Counted from the first letter of the stretch, positions 1 to 9,225 are shown. The stretch is DNA of 64,000 nt from Streptomyces sp. SKN60 (GCF_026236535.1 NZ_JAHTMW010000005.1:62001-126000); one strand, 5' to 3'. A program made the numbers and translations. The notes: generated by a model not told the origin, from the letters alone.

Positions 1-324
1 ATCCCCGGGGACCTCGACGGCAGCACCGTCGAGGTACTCGGCCGGCGCCTGCCGGTGGACGGCGAGACGCCCGCCTCCGGTACGGGGGCGGTGGACGTGC
101 TCGTACGACCGGAGGACGTACGGGTCTCGGCGGAGGGCGCGTGCTCGGCGCGCGTCGTCGCGACGGCCTTCCTCGGCGCGACCACCCGGCTCACCGTGCG
201 GCTCGCCGACACCACCGAGGTCAAGGCGGATCTGGCGACGCACGAGGCGGCGGCGTTCGCGGCGGGGGATGCTGTGACGGTGACCCTGCGCGAACGCCCG
301 GTGCTGGTCGCCGCACGCCCGTAG
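1..324 (+). CDS. ABC transporter ATP-binding protein, C-terminal part (TOBE domain), cut by the window edge
   Basis: The frame is open from base 1 and stops at 324, leaving 107 C-terminal residues. No Walker or signature motif is in view. What is seen is a short beta-rich module with the sequence VLVRPEDVRV at about residues 35-44, typical of the TOBE domain that follows the nucleotide-binding domain in importers of the MalK/PotA/FbpC kind. In that family the domain contributes to regulation or substrate sensing. The downstream HAD/phosphatase fusion on the same strand, 61 bp away, may belong to the same unit, which would suit an importer for a phosphorylated or metal substrate. That is inference, and the substrate cannot be told from this fragment. 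Confidence 0.75.
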   Translation: MPGDLDGSTVEVLGRRLPVDGETPASGTGAVDVLVRPEDVRVSAEGACSARVVATAFLGATTRLTVRLADTTEVKADLATHEAAAFAAGDAVTVTLRERPVLVAARP

Positions 325-385
325 TCGCGCGCCCGTCGCCGCAGGCCCGTGGTCGCGCCACCCGAAGCAACAGAGAGTGAAGTAC

Positions 386-1861
386 GTGAGCCCTGAACGC
401 CCGCTCCACGCCGTCCTGTTCGACATGGACGGCACGCTCGTCGACACCGAGGGACTGTGGTGGGAGGCGGTGGAGCAGGTCGCGGGCCGGCCGTTGACCG
501 ACGCCGACCGGCCCGACGTCCTCGGCCGTGCCGTCGAGCACACCGCCGCCTGGCTCGCCACCGGAAGCGACCTTGACGCGGAGGGGCTGGCGGCGGAGCT
601 GCACCGGGAGTTCGCCGACCGGGTACGGGCGGGCGTCGTACCGCGGCCCGGGGCGCTCGACCTGCTGACCGCACTGGCCGACGAGGGCGTCCCCACCGCC
701 CTCGTCACCGCCTCGCCCCGGGCCGTCGCCGACACCGTCGTCGCCGCGCTCACGGCGCTCGGCGCGCCCGGGTTCACGGTCACGGTCACCGCGGACGACA
801 CCGCGACGACGAAGCCCGAGCCGGAGCCGTACCTCGCCGCCTGCGCCGCGCTCGGCGTCGAGCCCGCGCGCTGCGTGGCCGTCGAGGACACCCCGACGGG
901 CGTCGCGTCGGCGGAGGCGGCGGGGTGTGCGGTGCTCGCGGTCCCGTCGGTGACGCCGATCGCCCCGGCCCCGGGCCGGACCGTACGGGAGGCCCTCACC
1001 GCCGTCACCCCGGCCTCGCTTGCTGGTCTGACTGGACATCAACTCACGGTCATGAGCTGGAACCTGTGGCTCGGCGGCGGCCTCGTCGAGGACTACCGGG
1101 CCAAGCAGCTCGCGGTGCTCCGCTCCTGCGGCGCCGACGTCGTCGGCTTCCAGGAGACGGGGCAGCTCGCCACCCGGGAACTGGCCGCCGCCCTCGGCTG
1201 GCACCACCACGCGGCCGGCGAGAACCTCGGCATCCTCAGCCGCCACCCGATCGTCGCCCGCCTCGGCGACCCCGAGGTCGGCTTCTACGGAGCGGCCGGC
1301 GTCCGCGTCCGGATCGACGAGACCGGTCGTGAGGTCGACGTCTGGACGGCGCACCTCCACTACACCCCGTACGGGCCGTACGAGTCCGCCTTCGACCGGC
1401 TCCCGGCGGACGAGCTGATCGCCCACGAGGAGATCCGGCTCGCCCAGATGCGGGACACGCTGGCCCGTATCGCCAAGGAGGCGGGGGAGGACCGGTCCGT
1501 CGTCCTGGTGGGCGACTTCAACGCCCCCTCCCACCTCGACTGGCCCGACGTCCCCTGGCCGGTGACCAAGGCCGCCGAGGCCGCCGGCCTGCGCGACTCC
1601 TACCGCGAGGCCCACCCCGACCCGACCGCGTCCCCCGGCCACACCTGGTCCCCGATCCACCCCGTCCACCCGGAGGACGGCCCGCACCAGGGCGCCCCCG
1701 AGCCCCAGGACCGCATCGACTTCATCCTCCACAACGCCCACGGCCTGCGCACCCTCGCCTCCCGCACCCTGGTCACCGGCACCCCGTCCCCGTGGCCGGA
1801 CTTCACGGCGAACGAGTGGCCGTCGGACCACGCGGCGGTGCTGACGACCTTCGCGCTCTAG
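386..1861 (+). CDS. HAD-family phosphatase fused to an endonuclease/exonuclease/phosphatase domain
   Basis: A 491-residue two-domain protein. Residues ~8-205 are a HAD subfamily IA phosphatase: the nucleophile motif LFDMDGTLVDTE is at ~10-21, a TASPRAV segment supplies motif II, and VAVEDTPTG supplies motif IV. Residues ~218-491 are an endonuclease/exonuclease/phosphatase domain, with MSWNLW at its start, GFQETG, GDFNAPS and WPSDHAAV as metal and catalytic motifs. The frame is continuous across the join, where an internal ATG at 1052 could start the second domain alone. GTG 386 is preferred over GTG 377 because the AGAGAG box lies at a normal distance only from 386. No signal peptide is seen, so a cytoplasmic phosphoesterase is inferred; its substrate is unknown. 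Confidence 0.85.
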   Translation: MSPERPLHAVLFDMDGTLVDTEGLWWEAVEQVAGRPLTDADRPDVLGRAVEHTAAWLATGSDLDAEGLAAELHREFADRVRAGVVPRPGALDLLTALADEGVPTALVTASPRAVADTVVAALTALGAPGFTVTVTADDTATTKPEPEPYLAACAALGVEPARCVAVEDTPTGVASAEAAGCAVLAVPSVTPIAPAPGRTVREALTAVTPASLAGLTGHQLTVMSWNLWLGGGLVEDYRAKQLAVLRSCGADVVGFQETGQLATRELAAALGWHHHAAGENLGILSRHPIVARLGDPEVGFYGAAGVRVRIDETGREVDVWTAHLHYTPYGPYESAFDRLPADELIAHEEIRLAQMRDTLARIAKEAGEDRSVVLVGDFNAPSHLDWPDVPWPVTKAAEAAGLRDSYREAHPDPTASPGHTWSPIHPVHPEDGPHQGAPEPQDRIDFILHNAHGLRTLASRTLVTGTPSPWPDFTANEWPSDHAAVLTTFAL

Positions 1862-4401
1862 CCATCCTCCTCCACCAGCTCCGCCACGCCCGTGATCCGG
1901 TGCAGCGGGTACGTGCGCACCTCGTCGGCCGTGTGGTCGTAACCCGTCACGAAGCCGCCCTCCACCCGCACCGGGGCGATGACGCGCTGGCTGGCCGCGC
2001 CCTCGGCGTTGACGTAGCCGATCCAGACCGCAGAGCCGGTGAGGGCGGCGGCCTGGACGGTGGCCAGGGTGTCGGCGGGGGTGGTGCGGGGGAGTTGGCC
2101 GGGGGCGAGGGGGGTTGTGGGGTCCTTGCGGACGGCCGTGGCCGCGTGGTCGCCGGCGCGGATGGCCCGTACCGCCGCCTTGAGGAGGGTCGCGTCGGGG
2201 GCCGGGGGGCCGTCGGGGACGGGGGCCGGGGCGGTACGGGGCGGGGTGCGGTAGGCGTCGGCGCGGGTGATGAGGACGTCGCCCTCGGCGGACTCGGCGG
2301 CCGGGGCGTAGCCCATCGCCCGCAGGCCCTCCAGGAGCGAGGCCGGGTCCGCCTGCGCGGCGAGGACGGTCGGGGCGAGGCGGCGCAGCCGGAGGGCGGC
2401 GGCGCGCCGGTCGGCGAGGATCTCGCCGAGCACGGTGTCGTCGTCGCAGCGCACGTACGCCGAGGCCGCCCCGACCCGCAGGTGCCCGTGGCGGCGGGCG
2501 ACGTCGTCGATGAGGTACGAGAGGGGCTGCGGCACCGGCGTGCGCGAGTGCGCGGTGAGGAAGTCCTGCAGGTCGGAGGCGCTGCGCCCGGCGTCGAGCG
2601 CCCGCCGTACGGAGGCGGGCGTGAAGCGGTAGACGGTCGCGCCGCCCTTCGACTCGACGTCCGCGAGCACGGCCAGGGTGTCGGCCAGCGGCCGCCGCAG
2701 CGGCCCCGGGGCGACGGCCGTCAGGTCGGCCTGGAGCAGGACGTGGTCGACGGCCTCGGGCAGCAGCGGCGCGAGCAGGGTCGCCGCGCGGGAGGCGGCG
2801 ACGGACGGCTCGCAGTCGTGGGAGTGCCCCTGAAGCGCGTCGTCCGCGGCCGCCTCCGCCAGCGGCAGGTTCAGCAGCGCGCGGGCGGGCGTGGCGAGGG
2901 CGCCGCGGCCGGTGATGCCGAGGAGTTCGGCCTCGTCGAGGGTCCAGACGGCGAGCTGTTCGCGCAGGTCGGCGAGGGCGGCGCCGGCGCCGGAGCCCTG
3001 CCCCTCGGCGGCCGCGCCCCGCAGCGGCCGGTCCCACCGCAGCCGGGCGAGCAGCGCCTCCCGGTCGGCGGCGGCGCCCGGCGGCAGCGCGGCCTGCAGG
3101 GCGAGCACCCGGCGGCGTACCTCCGGGGCCTGCGCCCGGTCCAGGCCCGGGCCGAGCGCGGACAGCGTGCGGCCCTTGGCGTCCTGGCCGCCGACCACGC
3201 CAGGGGTACGGGTCGCGGCGAGCCAGGCGGCGGCGAGCCCGGCCCAGCGTTCGGCGGGCGGCAGGTCGAGCCAGTCGTCGTAGGCGGGCGTCGGCGCGTA
3301 CCGCTCGTCGGCCTCGCCGTCGGAGGCCAGCAGCCCGGCCCCGTGGACGAGCTCCAGCCAGAACGCGGCGGTCGGCTCCGACACGTCGAGCGCGGCGGCC
3401 GTGCGCTTGAGGTCCCGTACGGCCAGACCGCCCGCCCGCAGCACCTGCGGCCCGCCCTGGTCCCAGGACTTCAGCAGCTCCTCGACGGTGGCGAGCGCGG
3501 TGTGCGCCTGGCCGGCCGCCGCGTTGTCCACGACCTGTGGACGGTACTCGCGGGCCGCCGTCACCGCCGGAGCCACCGGCTCCGGCGCACGGTGCGCCCG
3601 CCCGCCGCGCAGATGCAGCGCCGCCTCGCGCGGCAGCACCACGGTCCGCGTCGAGACGGGAAGCAGCAGGCCCCGGTCGCGCAGCCAGCGCACCGGCGGC
3701 GCCGGATCGGCCGTCACCTCCCCGTACGGCGGCCCCCACACCAGCCGGTCCAGGACCGCGAGCGCGTCGGGCGGCGCCGTGTCGAGCAGCGCCGCCATCC
3801 TCGTACGGTCCGTGAACAGCTCCGTCAGCGCCGCCACCGCCGACACCGGGTCGTGCGTCGCGGGCAGCCCGGCGTTCGCGATGATCTCCTGCAGCCGGCC
3901 CGGCGACATCCCGGCCGTGGCCTCCGCGACGCTCGGGCCGAGCCCGGTGGGGGAGGGGTGCTGCGGCGACGGCGCGAGCAGCTCGCGCGCTGTCCGCACC
4001 AGCCGCAGCCGCTCGTCGTCGCCCCACACCAGGGCCTGCTCGCGCAGCACGGCGACGGCGCGCGGCAGCGCCGCCTCGATGTCCGGGTCGATCGCCGCGC
4101 CGGTCCCGTCCCCGGTGAGGAGGGCGAGGAGCACGGGGTACGGGGCGGGGTCGGGGGCCACCGCGAGCGCCTCGGCCGTCTGCAGGGCGAACCGGTCGAG
4201 CCGCTCCAGGGCCCGTACGACGGAACCGCGGGTGCCGGCCCGCGTCGCCAGCTGCGTCAGGTCGTTCGGCACCGGCGACAGCAGGTCCGGCCGCGCCCGC
4301 AGCAGCGCGGCGAGCCCTTCGTCCCCACCCGCGCGGAGCGCCTCCGCGAGCGTCCGCGGCGCCGCGCCGGCGCCGGTCCCGACGCCTGTCTCCTTGGGCA
4401 C
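1858..4401 (-). CDS. Helicase-associated (XPB/Ssl2-like C-terminal) protein with C-terminal WYL-like domain
   Basis: An 847-residue protein of the actinobacterial family annotated as helicase C-terminal or helicase-associated domain protein. I see no Walker A or DEAD box, so it is not a helicase by itself. The body is a long alpha-helical Ala/Leu/Arg-rich region. The last ~70 residues (VWIGYVNAEGAASQRVIAPVRVEGGFVTG, split here as VWIGYVNAEG and RVIAPVRVEGGFVTG) match a WYL-type ligand-binding fold. GTG 4401 is chosen for its GGGAGG Shine-Dalgarno. A leaderless alternative at ATG 4443 has TACCGT exactly 7 bp upstream and would add 14 residues. The gene overlaps the preceding convergent gene by 4 bp and is divergent from the gene at 4485. 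A DNA-repair or nucleic-acid-binding role is inferred from the family. Confidence 0.8.
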   Translation of the reverse strand: MPKETGVGTGAGAAPRTLAEALRAGGDEGLAALLRARPDLLSPVPNDLTQLATRAGTRGSVVRALERLDRFALQTAEALAVAPDPAPYPVLLALLTGDGTGAAIDPDIEAALPRAVAVLREQALVWGDDERLRLVRTARELLAPSPQHPSPTGLGPSVAEATAGMSPGRLQEIIANAGLPATHDPVSAVAALTELFTDRTRMAALLDTAPPDALAVLDRLVWGPPYGEVTADPAPPVRWLRDRGLLLPVSTRTVVLPREAALHLRGGRAHRAPEPVAPAVTAAREYRPQVVDNAAAGQAHTALATVEELLKSWDQGGPQVLRAGGLAVRDLKRTAAALDVSEPTAAFWLELVHGAGLLASDGEADERYAPTPAYDDWLDLPPAERWAGLAAAWLAATRTPGVVGGQDAKGRTLSALGPGLDRAQAPEVRRRVLALQAALPPGAAADREALLARLRWDRPLRGAAAEGQGSGAGAALADLREQLAVWTLDEAELLGITGRGALATPARALLNLPLAEAAADDALQGHSHDCEPSVAASRAATLLAPLLPEAVDHVLLQADLTAVAPGPLRRPLADTLAVLADVESKGGATVYRFTPASVRRALDAGRSASDLQDFLTAHSRTPVPQPLSYLIDDVARRHGHLRVGAASAYVRCDDDTVLGEILADRRAAALRLRRLAPTVLAAQADPASLLEGLRAMGYAPAAESAEGDVLITRADAYRTPPRTAPAPVPDGPPAPDATLLKAAVRAIRAGDHAATAVRKDPTTPLAPGQLPRTTPADTLATVQAAALTGSAVWIGYVNAEGAASQRVIAPVRVEGGFVTGYDHTADEVRTYPLHRITGVAELVEEDG

Positions 4402-4450
4402 GTGCGCCTCCCGGTCGAGCTCACCGATCCCACCGATCCCCATCCGGACC

Positions 4451-4478
4451 ACGGTAGCCCCTGTACAGGCGCTACCGT
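4451..4478. promoter_or_regulatory. 28-bp near-perfect palindrome holding both divergent -10 boxes
   Basis: The outer arms read ACGGTAGC and GCTACCGT around an inner CCTGTACAGG-type dyad. Only one symmetric pair of positions breaks the palindrome. The right arm ends in TACCGT, 6 bp before GTG 4485. The left arm is TACCGT on the other strand, 7 bp before ATG 4443. The site therefore looks like back-to-back leaderless promoters embedded in one operator. Confidence 0.6.
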
Positions 4479-4484
4479 CGTGCC

Positions 4485-5279
4485 GTGGGGATCGAGAACG
4501 ACCGGTTGGTCTTCGACTATCTGAGCCGAATCGGGGACTTGGCGCAGCAGCGACAGCTCCCGGCGGCCGAGCGCCGCGAGCTGGTCTCGGGCCTGCGCGA
4601 CGAGATCGAACGCCGGCGCGCCGTGCGGGGCGAGGGGGTGCGGGGCATCCTCGGGGACCTGGGTACGCCGGACGAGGTGGTGGGGCGGGTGGCGCCGGTG
4701 CCGTCGGCGCCGCCGGTGGAGGCTCCGGATGCGGAGGTTCCGTCTCCGCGGGCGGCGGACTGGTGGGACGGCGCGGCCGCCGACGCGGCGGATCCGACCG
4801 GCAAGGTCGCGGGCTTCATGGGCGGCGTGGAGATCCCGGAGCTCCTGAAGCCCCCGCCGGAGGAGGACGAGGACGACGAGGAGTCCGGGGAGGCGCCGGA
4901 GGAGCCGGAGGAGGCCGAAGAGGCTCCGGAGGCGAAGCGGAAGTTCCGCCTCCCCCGCTTCGGCAGCCCGCTGCTCCTCGCGTCGGCCCTCCTGCTCCTC
5001 GCGGGCGCGGCCCTCGGCTCCGTACCCCCCGTCGCCGCCGGCTGGCTCCTCGCCTACCTCTCCCGCGAGCGCCGCATCGCCGCCCTCACCCTCCCCGGCC
5101 TGGTCGCCGCCGGCGGCGCCATCTGGCTCTGGGGCCGCGTCGAAGGCCGCTGGGGCGCCCCCATCGCCCCCGGCGAGGCCGCCATGGGCGCCGCCCTCTC
5201 CACCACCTGGCCCTGGACCCTCCGCACCGCGGCGATCCTCTCGGCGCTGTACCTGCTGTGGCGCGCCCGCAGGGCCTGA
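4485..5279 (+). CDS. Membrane protein with HAAS-like N-terminal helices
   Basis: A 264-residue protein. Residues 1-70 are charged helices (DYLSRIGDLAQQRQLP, then RELVSGLRDEIERRRA) resembling the HAAS/DUF1700 module found in PadR-linked signalling proteins. Residues ~105-150 are very acidic (runs of Glu and Asp). From ~160 on, three or four hydrophobic segments anchor it in the membrane. GTG 4485 is taken as a leaderless start, 6 bp after TACCGT. It is divergent from the helicase-associated gene across a 28-bp palindrome. No enzymatic motif is visible. The N-terminal helices suggest interaction with a cytoplasmic partner, but no PadR regulator is adjacent. Confidence 0.75.
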   Translation: MGIENDRLVFDYLSRIGDLAQQRQLPAAERRELVSGLRDEIERRRAVRGEGVRGILGDLGTPDEVVGRVAPVPSAPPVEAPDAEVPSPRAADWWDGAAADAADPTGKVAGFMGGVEIPELLKPPPEEDEDDEESGEAPEEPEEAEEAPEAKRKFRLPRFGSPLLLASALLLLAGAALGSVPPVAAGWLLAYLSRERRIAALTLPGLVAAGGAIWLWGRVEGRWGAPIAPGEAAMGAALSTTWPWTLRTAAILSALYLLWRARRA

Positions 5280-5309
5280 GGCGACCAGGTCTCGGTCCGG
5301 TCCCCGCCC

Positions 5310-6164
5310 CTACCCCCGTACCGCCTCGTCCTGCTCTGTCTCTCCCGCCCCGTCTCCCGACCAGGGCGCGCCCGGGACCACCAGGGGGGAGCCCGTCACC
5401 GGGTCGGGGACGACGACCGAGTTCAGGCCGAAGACGTCGCGGACGAGGTCGGCGGTGACGACCTCTTCCGGGGCCCCTTCGGCGACGACGTGGCCGGACT
5501 TCATGGCGACGAGGTGGTCGGCGTAGCGGGCGGCCTGGTTGAGGTCGTGGAGGACGAGGACGATCGTGCGGCCGCGGGCGCGGTTGAGGCGGCGGACCAG
5601 GTCGAGGACCTCGACCTGGTGGGCGATGTCCAGGTAGGTGGTGGGCTCGTCGAGCAGGAGGAGGTCGGTCTCCTGGGCGAGGGCCATCGCGATCCAGACG
5701 CGCTGGCGCTGGCCGCCGGACAGCTCGTCCACGGAACGGTCGGCCAGGGCGGTGACGTCCGTCCGGGCCATCGCGTCGACGACCGCGCGCTCGTCCTCCT
5801 CCGACCACTGCCTCCACCACGCCTGGTGCGGCTGCCGCCCCCGCGCGACCAGGTCGCCGACCGTGATCGCCTCCGGGGCCACCGGGGTCTGCGGCAGCAG
5901 GCCGATGTTCTGGGCGACGCGCTTCGTCGGGAGCTTCGCCAGCTCCTCGCCGTCGAGCAGGACGGCGCCGCCCTTGGGCTTGAGCAGCCGCCCGAGGGCC
6001 CGCAGCGTCGTGGACTTGCCGCACGCGTTCGGGCCGACGATGACGGTCACCTTGCCGTCCGGGATCGCCAGGTCCAGCTCGTGGACGACGGTCCGCTCCT
6101 CGTACGCGAGCGTCAGCCCACGGGTCCTCAGCCGGGTCTCCAGCTTGGTCGTCAGCCTGCTCAA
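5310..6164 (-). CDS. Iron-siderophore ABC transporter ATP-binding protein (FecE type)
   Basis: A 284-residue ATPase that would power uptake of a ferric siderophore through the two permeases encoded just upstream. Walker A is GPNACGKST at about residues 39-47, the signature is [17 protein letters not shown], and Walker B is [12 protein letters not shown] followed by the switch histidine in [11 protein letters not shown] 6164 is chosen because GGAGGT lies 5 bp upstream; the TTGA overlap with the permease stop implies translational coupling. It is the last gene of a three-gene operon read leftward. The C-terminal extension (PLVVPGAPW and beyond) is usual for Streptomyces homologues. Confidence 0.93.
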   Translation of the reverse strand: MSRLTTKLETRLRTRGLTLAYEERTVVHELDLAIPDGKVTVIVGPNACGKSTTLRALGRLLKPKGGAVLLDGEELAKLPTKRVAQNIGLLPQTPVAPEAITVGDLVARGRQPHQAWWRQWSEEDERAVVDAMARTDVTALADRSVDELSGGQRQRVWIAMALAQETDLLLLDEPTTYLDIAHQVEVLDLVRRLNRARGRTIVLVLHDLNQAARYADHLVAMKSGHVVAEGAPEEVVTADLVRDVFGLNSVVVPDPVTGSPLVVPGAPWSGDGAGETEQDEAVRG

Positions 6165-7219
6165 CGCCCACCTCCGGTGCGCGAACCGCGCACGATCAGC
6201 CAGATCAGATACGGGGCGCCCACCGCCGCCGTCAGAACGCCCACCGGCAGTTCGGTGGGCGCGAAGAGCCGCCGGCCGAGCACATCGGCCGCGACCACGA
6301 TCAGCGCGCCGAGCAGCGCCGAGCACAGCAGCGGGATCTGCGCCGTCCGGGTCACCCGGCGCGCGATCTGCGGCGCGAGCAGCGCCACGAAGTCGACCGG
6401 CCCGGCGACGCCCGTCGCGACCGACGCCAGCACCACGCCCACCGTCACGAGCCCGAGCCGGACCCGCCCGAGCCGTACCCCGAGCGCCGTCGCCGTGTCG
6501 TCGTCGAGCGACACCGAGCGCTGCGCCCGCGCCGCCCACAGCACCGCCGGCAGCATCACGAGCAGCGTCCAGCGCAGCGGCGCCGCCTCGTCCCAGCCCC
6601 GCCCGTTGAGGGAGCCGGTCATCCAGATCTGCGCCTGCTGGGCGACCAGGTAGTCGCCCTTCGTCATGAAGAGATGCGTCAGCGAACGCAGCGCGATCGC
6701 GAAACCGATGCCGATCAGCACGAAGCGCGTCGCGTGCAGCCCGCCCCGCCACGCGAACACGTACACCAGCCCGGCCGCGAGCAGCCCGCCCGCGATCGAC
6801 ACGTACGGGATCACGCTGTACGAGGCGAGCCCGAAGGTCATCGCGGCGACCGTGACCGCCCCCGCGCCCTGGCTGATGCCGATGACGTCGGGGCTGGCCA
6901 GCGGGTTGCGGGCGACGGTCTGGATGAGGGCGCCCGCGACGCCGAACGCCGCGCCGACCATCAGGCCCGTCTCCAGGCGCGGCAGCCGCAGCTCCTCGAC
7001 GATCAGCGACTCCTCGGGGCCGAGCAGCACCCGCAGGACCTCGCCGGGCCCGATGAACCGCTCGCCCACGCACAGCGACACCACCGCGACGGCGGCCAGC
7101 AGGACGAGCAGGACGGCAGCGGCCACGGCGGAGCGCCGGTGCACGAGGAAGGACGCGCGCCCGGCGACGCGTACGACCCCGTAGCCGTGAGGCCGTATCC
7201 GCATCTGCGTGGTGCTCAT
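6161..7219 (-). CDS. Iron-siderophore ABC transporter permease (FecCD family)
   Basis: A 352-residue integral membrane permease with about ten hydrophobic segments. It carries family sequences such as [17 protein letters not shown] (~108-124), [13 protein letters not shown] and [16 protein letters not shown] (the coupling loop near the C-terminus). It should pair with the permease encoded immediately upstream to form the channel for a ferric siderophore. The start ATG 7219 overlaps the stop of that gene by 4 bp (ATGA). It shares the iron-box-like promoter at 8235-8258. No periplasmic-type binding protein is encoded beside it, so substrate capture must come from elsewhere in the genome. Confidence 0.93.
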   Translation of the reverse strand: MSTTQMRIRPHGYGVVRVAGRASFLVHRRSAVAAAVLLVLLAAVAVVSLCVGERFIGPGEVLRVLLGPEESLIVEELRLPRLETGLMVGAAFGVAGALIQTVARNPLASPDVIGISQGAGAVTVAAMTFGLASYSVIPYVSIAGGLLAAGLVYVFAWRGGLHATRFVLIGIGFAIALRSLTHLFMTKGDYLVAQQAQIWMTGSLNGRGWDEAAPLRWTLLVMLPAVLWAARAQRSVSLDDDTATALGVRLGRVRLGLVTVGVVLASVATGVAGPVDFVALLAPQIARRVTRTAQIPLLCSALLGALIVVAADVLGRRLFAPTELPVGVLTAAVGAPYLIWLIVRGSRTGGGR

Positions 7220-8229
7220 GCCGGCACCGCCTTCCGGCGCACCAGCGTCACGAGGAACGGCACGCCGATCAGCGCGGTCATCACACCCGCCGGGACCTCG
7301 CCCGGCGGGAACAGGATCCGCCCCAGGACATCCGCCACGAGCAGCATCACCGGCCCGATGAGCGCCGCCATCGGCAGCAGCCAGCGGTGGTCGCCGCCGA
7401 CCACGGCCCGCGCGATGTGCGGTACGGCGAGGCCGACGAAGGCGATCGGCCCGGCGGCGGCGACCCCGGCGCCGGTCAGCACGGTCGCGCCGACCCCGCC
7501 GACGATCCGTACCGTCGCCACCCGCTGCCCGAGCCCCGTGGCCACGTCCTCGCCGAGCGCGAGCGCGTCGAGACCGCGCGCCACGGACAGCACGAGGACC
7601 GCGCCGAGCAGCAGGAAGGGCCAGATCTGGCCGACGACCTGGGCGTCCCGGCCGTCCAGCGAGCCGATCTGCCAGAACCGGAACTCGTCGAGCGCCGACG
7701 CCTTCGTCGTCAGGACGCCGGTGGTCACGGACAGCAGCAGCGCGTTGATCGCGGCGCCGCCGAGCGCCAGCTTCACGGGCGTCGCCCCGCCCCGGCCGCT
7801 CGACGCGATCGCGTACACGGCGACGGACGCGAGCGCGGCGCCGGCGAAGGCGAACCACACGTACCCGGTGAGGGTGTGCACCCCGGCGAAGGCGAGGGCG
7901 AGGACGACGCCGACCGAGGCGCCCTGGCTGATGCCGAGGATGCCGGGGTCGGCGATCGGGTTACGGGTGATGCCCTGCAGCGCGGTCCCGGCGAGCGCGA
8001 GCGCCGCGCCGACCATCAGACCGATCAGCGTGCGCGGCACCCGGAGCTGCCGCACCACCTCGGCGTCGTCGCCCGTGGCGCCGTGCAGCAGCGCGTCGAC
8101 CACGGTGGGCGGCGGGACGGCGCGGGCACCGACCGCGAGACTGAGCAGGACCGCGACGAGCAGGGCGACCAGGGCCGCCGTGGTCGCGACGACGCGCCGA
8201 GTGGCGCGTCGGGTACGTGCAGCGGACAT
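7216..8229 (-). CDS. Iron-siderophore ABC transporter permease (FecCD family), first gene of operon
   Basis: A 337-residue permease with an N-terminal hydrophobic segment after a basic leader and the family signatures [18 protein letters not shown] (~90-107) and [15 protein letters not shown] near the C-terminus. ATG 8229 is chosen over TTG 8247 because it lies 7 bp after a TAACCT -10 box, a leaderless arrangement. That box falls inside the iron-box-like sequence, so binding of an iron-responsive repressor there would block transcription when iron is plentiful. Overlaps the next permease by 4 bp. Confidence 0.92.
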   Translation of the reverse strand: MSAARTRRATRRVVATTAALVALLVAVLLSLAVGARAVPPPTVVDALLHGATGDDAEVVRQLRVPRTLIGLMVGAALALAGTALQGITRNPIADPGILGISQGASVGVVLALAFAGVHTLTGYVWFAFAGAALASVAVYAIASSGRGGATPVKLALGGAAINALLLSVTTGVLTTKASALDEFRFWQIGSLDGRDAQVVGQIWPFLLLGAVLVLSVARGLDALALGEDVATGLGQRVATVRIVGGVGATVLTGAGVAAAGPIAFVGLAVPHIARAVVGGDHRWLLPMAALIGPVMLLVADVLGRILFPPGEVPAGVMTALIGVPFLVTLVRRKAVPA

Positions 8230-8234
8230 GGAGA

Positions 8235-8258
8235 TGAGGTTAGCCAAGGCTTCGCTAA
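8235..8258. promoter_or_regulatory. Iron-box-like operator (DmdR/IdeR type) over the -10 of the siderophore importer
   Basis: On the minus strand the site reads AGCCTTGGCTAACCTCA. Its right half (GGCTAACCTCA) matches 10 of 11 positions of the actinobacterial iron-box half TTAGGTTAGGCTAACCTAA; the left half matches poorly. It includes the TAACCT -10 hexamer placed 7 bp before ATG 8229. Regulation by a DmdR1/IdeR homologue is inferred from the motif and the gene function. Confidence 0.6.
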
Positions 8259-8299
8259 GTCAAGACGGCGGCCCGGCCTCATTCGAACACTTGGGCACA

Positions 8300-8956
8300 A
8301 TGGCCCGCATGGACTCCCGCACCGGCACCCGCACCGCCCCCGCCCCCACCGTCGGCTTCGACCTGGACATGACCCTCATCGACTCCCGCCCCGGCATCCA
8401 CGCCGTCTATGTGGCGCTCGCCGCCGAGACCGGGGTCACGATCGACGCCGACCTGGCGGTCTCCCGGCTCGGGCCGCCGCTGCAGCAGGAGATCGCCGAG
8501 TGGTTCCCGGCGGAGCGGGTGGACGCGATGGTGGAGCGCTACCGGGCCCTCTACCCGACGTACGCCATCGAGTCGAGCCTTCCGCTGCCCGGCGCGCGGG
8601 ATGCGATTCAAGCCGTTCGCGAAGCGGGTGGCCGGACCCTGGTCGTCACCGCCAAGAACGAGCCGCACGCCAAACTGCACCTCTCGTACCTCGGCATCGA
8701 CCCGGACGCCGTGGTCGGCGGCCTGTGGGCCGAGGGCAAGGCGGAGGCGCTGCGCGCGCACGGCGCGACGGTGTACGTCGGCGACCACCTCGGCGACATC
8801 CGCGGCGCGGAGGCGGCCGGCGCCCTCTCGGTGGCCGTGGCCACCGGCCCGTACACCCCGGAGGGCCTGCGGGCGGCCGGCGCGGACGTGGTCCTGACCG
8901 ACCTGACGGACTTCCGCCCCTGGTGGGAGGCGTACGTGAAGGACCTGCGCGGCTAG
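8300..8956 (+). CDS. HAD-family hydrolase, phosphoglycolate-phosphatase-like
   Basis: A 218-residue HAD phosphatase. Motif I is GFDLDMTLIDSR, with the two aspartates at about residues 20 and 22; motif II is TLVVTAKN; motif III/IV is VYVGDHLGDIRGA. The cap (res ~35-95) is alpha-helical, as in subfamily IA. It should dephosphorylate a small cytoplasmic phosphate ester; the specific substrate is not readable. No Shine-Dalgarno is present. ATG 8300 is 7-9 bp downstream of an AACACT box, so a leaderless start is likely; ATG 8309 in the same frame is the alternative. Divergent from the iron importer, and its 3' end overlaps the convergent small gene by 4 bp. Confidence 0.85.
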   Translation: MARMDSRTGTRTAPAPTVGFDLDMTLIDSRPGIHAVYVALAAETGVTIDADLAVSRLGPPLQQEIAEWFPAERVDAMVERYRALYPTYAIESSLPLPGARDAIQAVREAGGRTLVVTAKNEPHAKLHLSYLGIDPDAVVGGLWAEGKAEALRAHGATVYVGDHLGDIRGAEAAGALSVAVATGPYTPEGLRAAGADVVLTDLTDFRPWWEAYVKDLRG

Positions 8957-9225
8957 AGCGCCTGGCGGGCCTGCACGGCCCGCGCCCGGCGCCGCCCGGC
9001 GGCGATCGACCGCAGCACCCCGGCGCCCGCGACGAGGAAGCCGACGCCCATCAGCATCGACACCAGGTAGGCGACGGTCGGGAACGGATCGGTCCCGAGG
9101 AACAGCGGAGCCACCGTGACCAGGGTCGCGACCGCCCCGACGCCGAAGAGGATCACACCGGCCCGGACGAGCCCGTCACCGGGCGCACTGTCGTGCGCCG
9201 GGGCCTTGGGGGTTTCGTTACGCAT
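8953..9225 (-). CDS. Small two-helix membrane protein
   Basis: A 90-residue protein with two predicted transmembrane helices (res ~22-44, VRAGVILFGVGAVATLV, and ~48-72, VAYLVSMLMGVGFLVAG) between a polar N-terminus and a basic C-terminus rich in Arg. The architecture resembles small actinobacterial membrane proteins of unknown function. ATG 9225 lies 6 bp downstream of TACCCT, so it is probably leaderless. Convergent with the HAD hydrolase. No function is proposed. Confidence 0.75.
   Translation of the reverse strand: MRNETPKAPAHDSAPGDGLVRAGVILFGVGAVATLVTVAPLFLGTDPFPTVAYLVSMLMGVGFLVAGAGVLRSIAAGRRRARAVQARQAL

Noticed and set aside
221..4027. Very long minus-strand open frame antisense to the HAD fusion and in another frame of the helicase-associated gene
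   Set aside because: Composition is Arg/Gly/Ala-rich shadow sequence typical of high-GC DNA. The genes on the proper strand and frame have recognisable domains.
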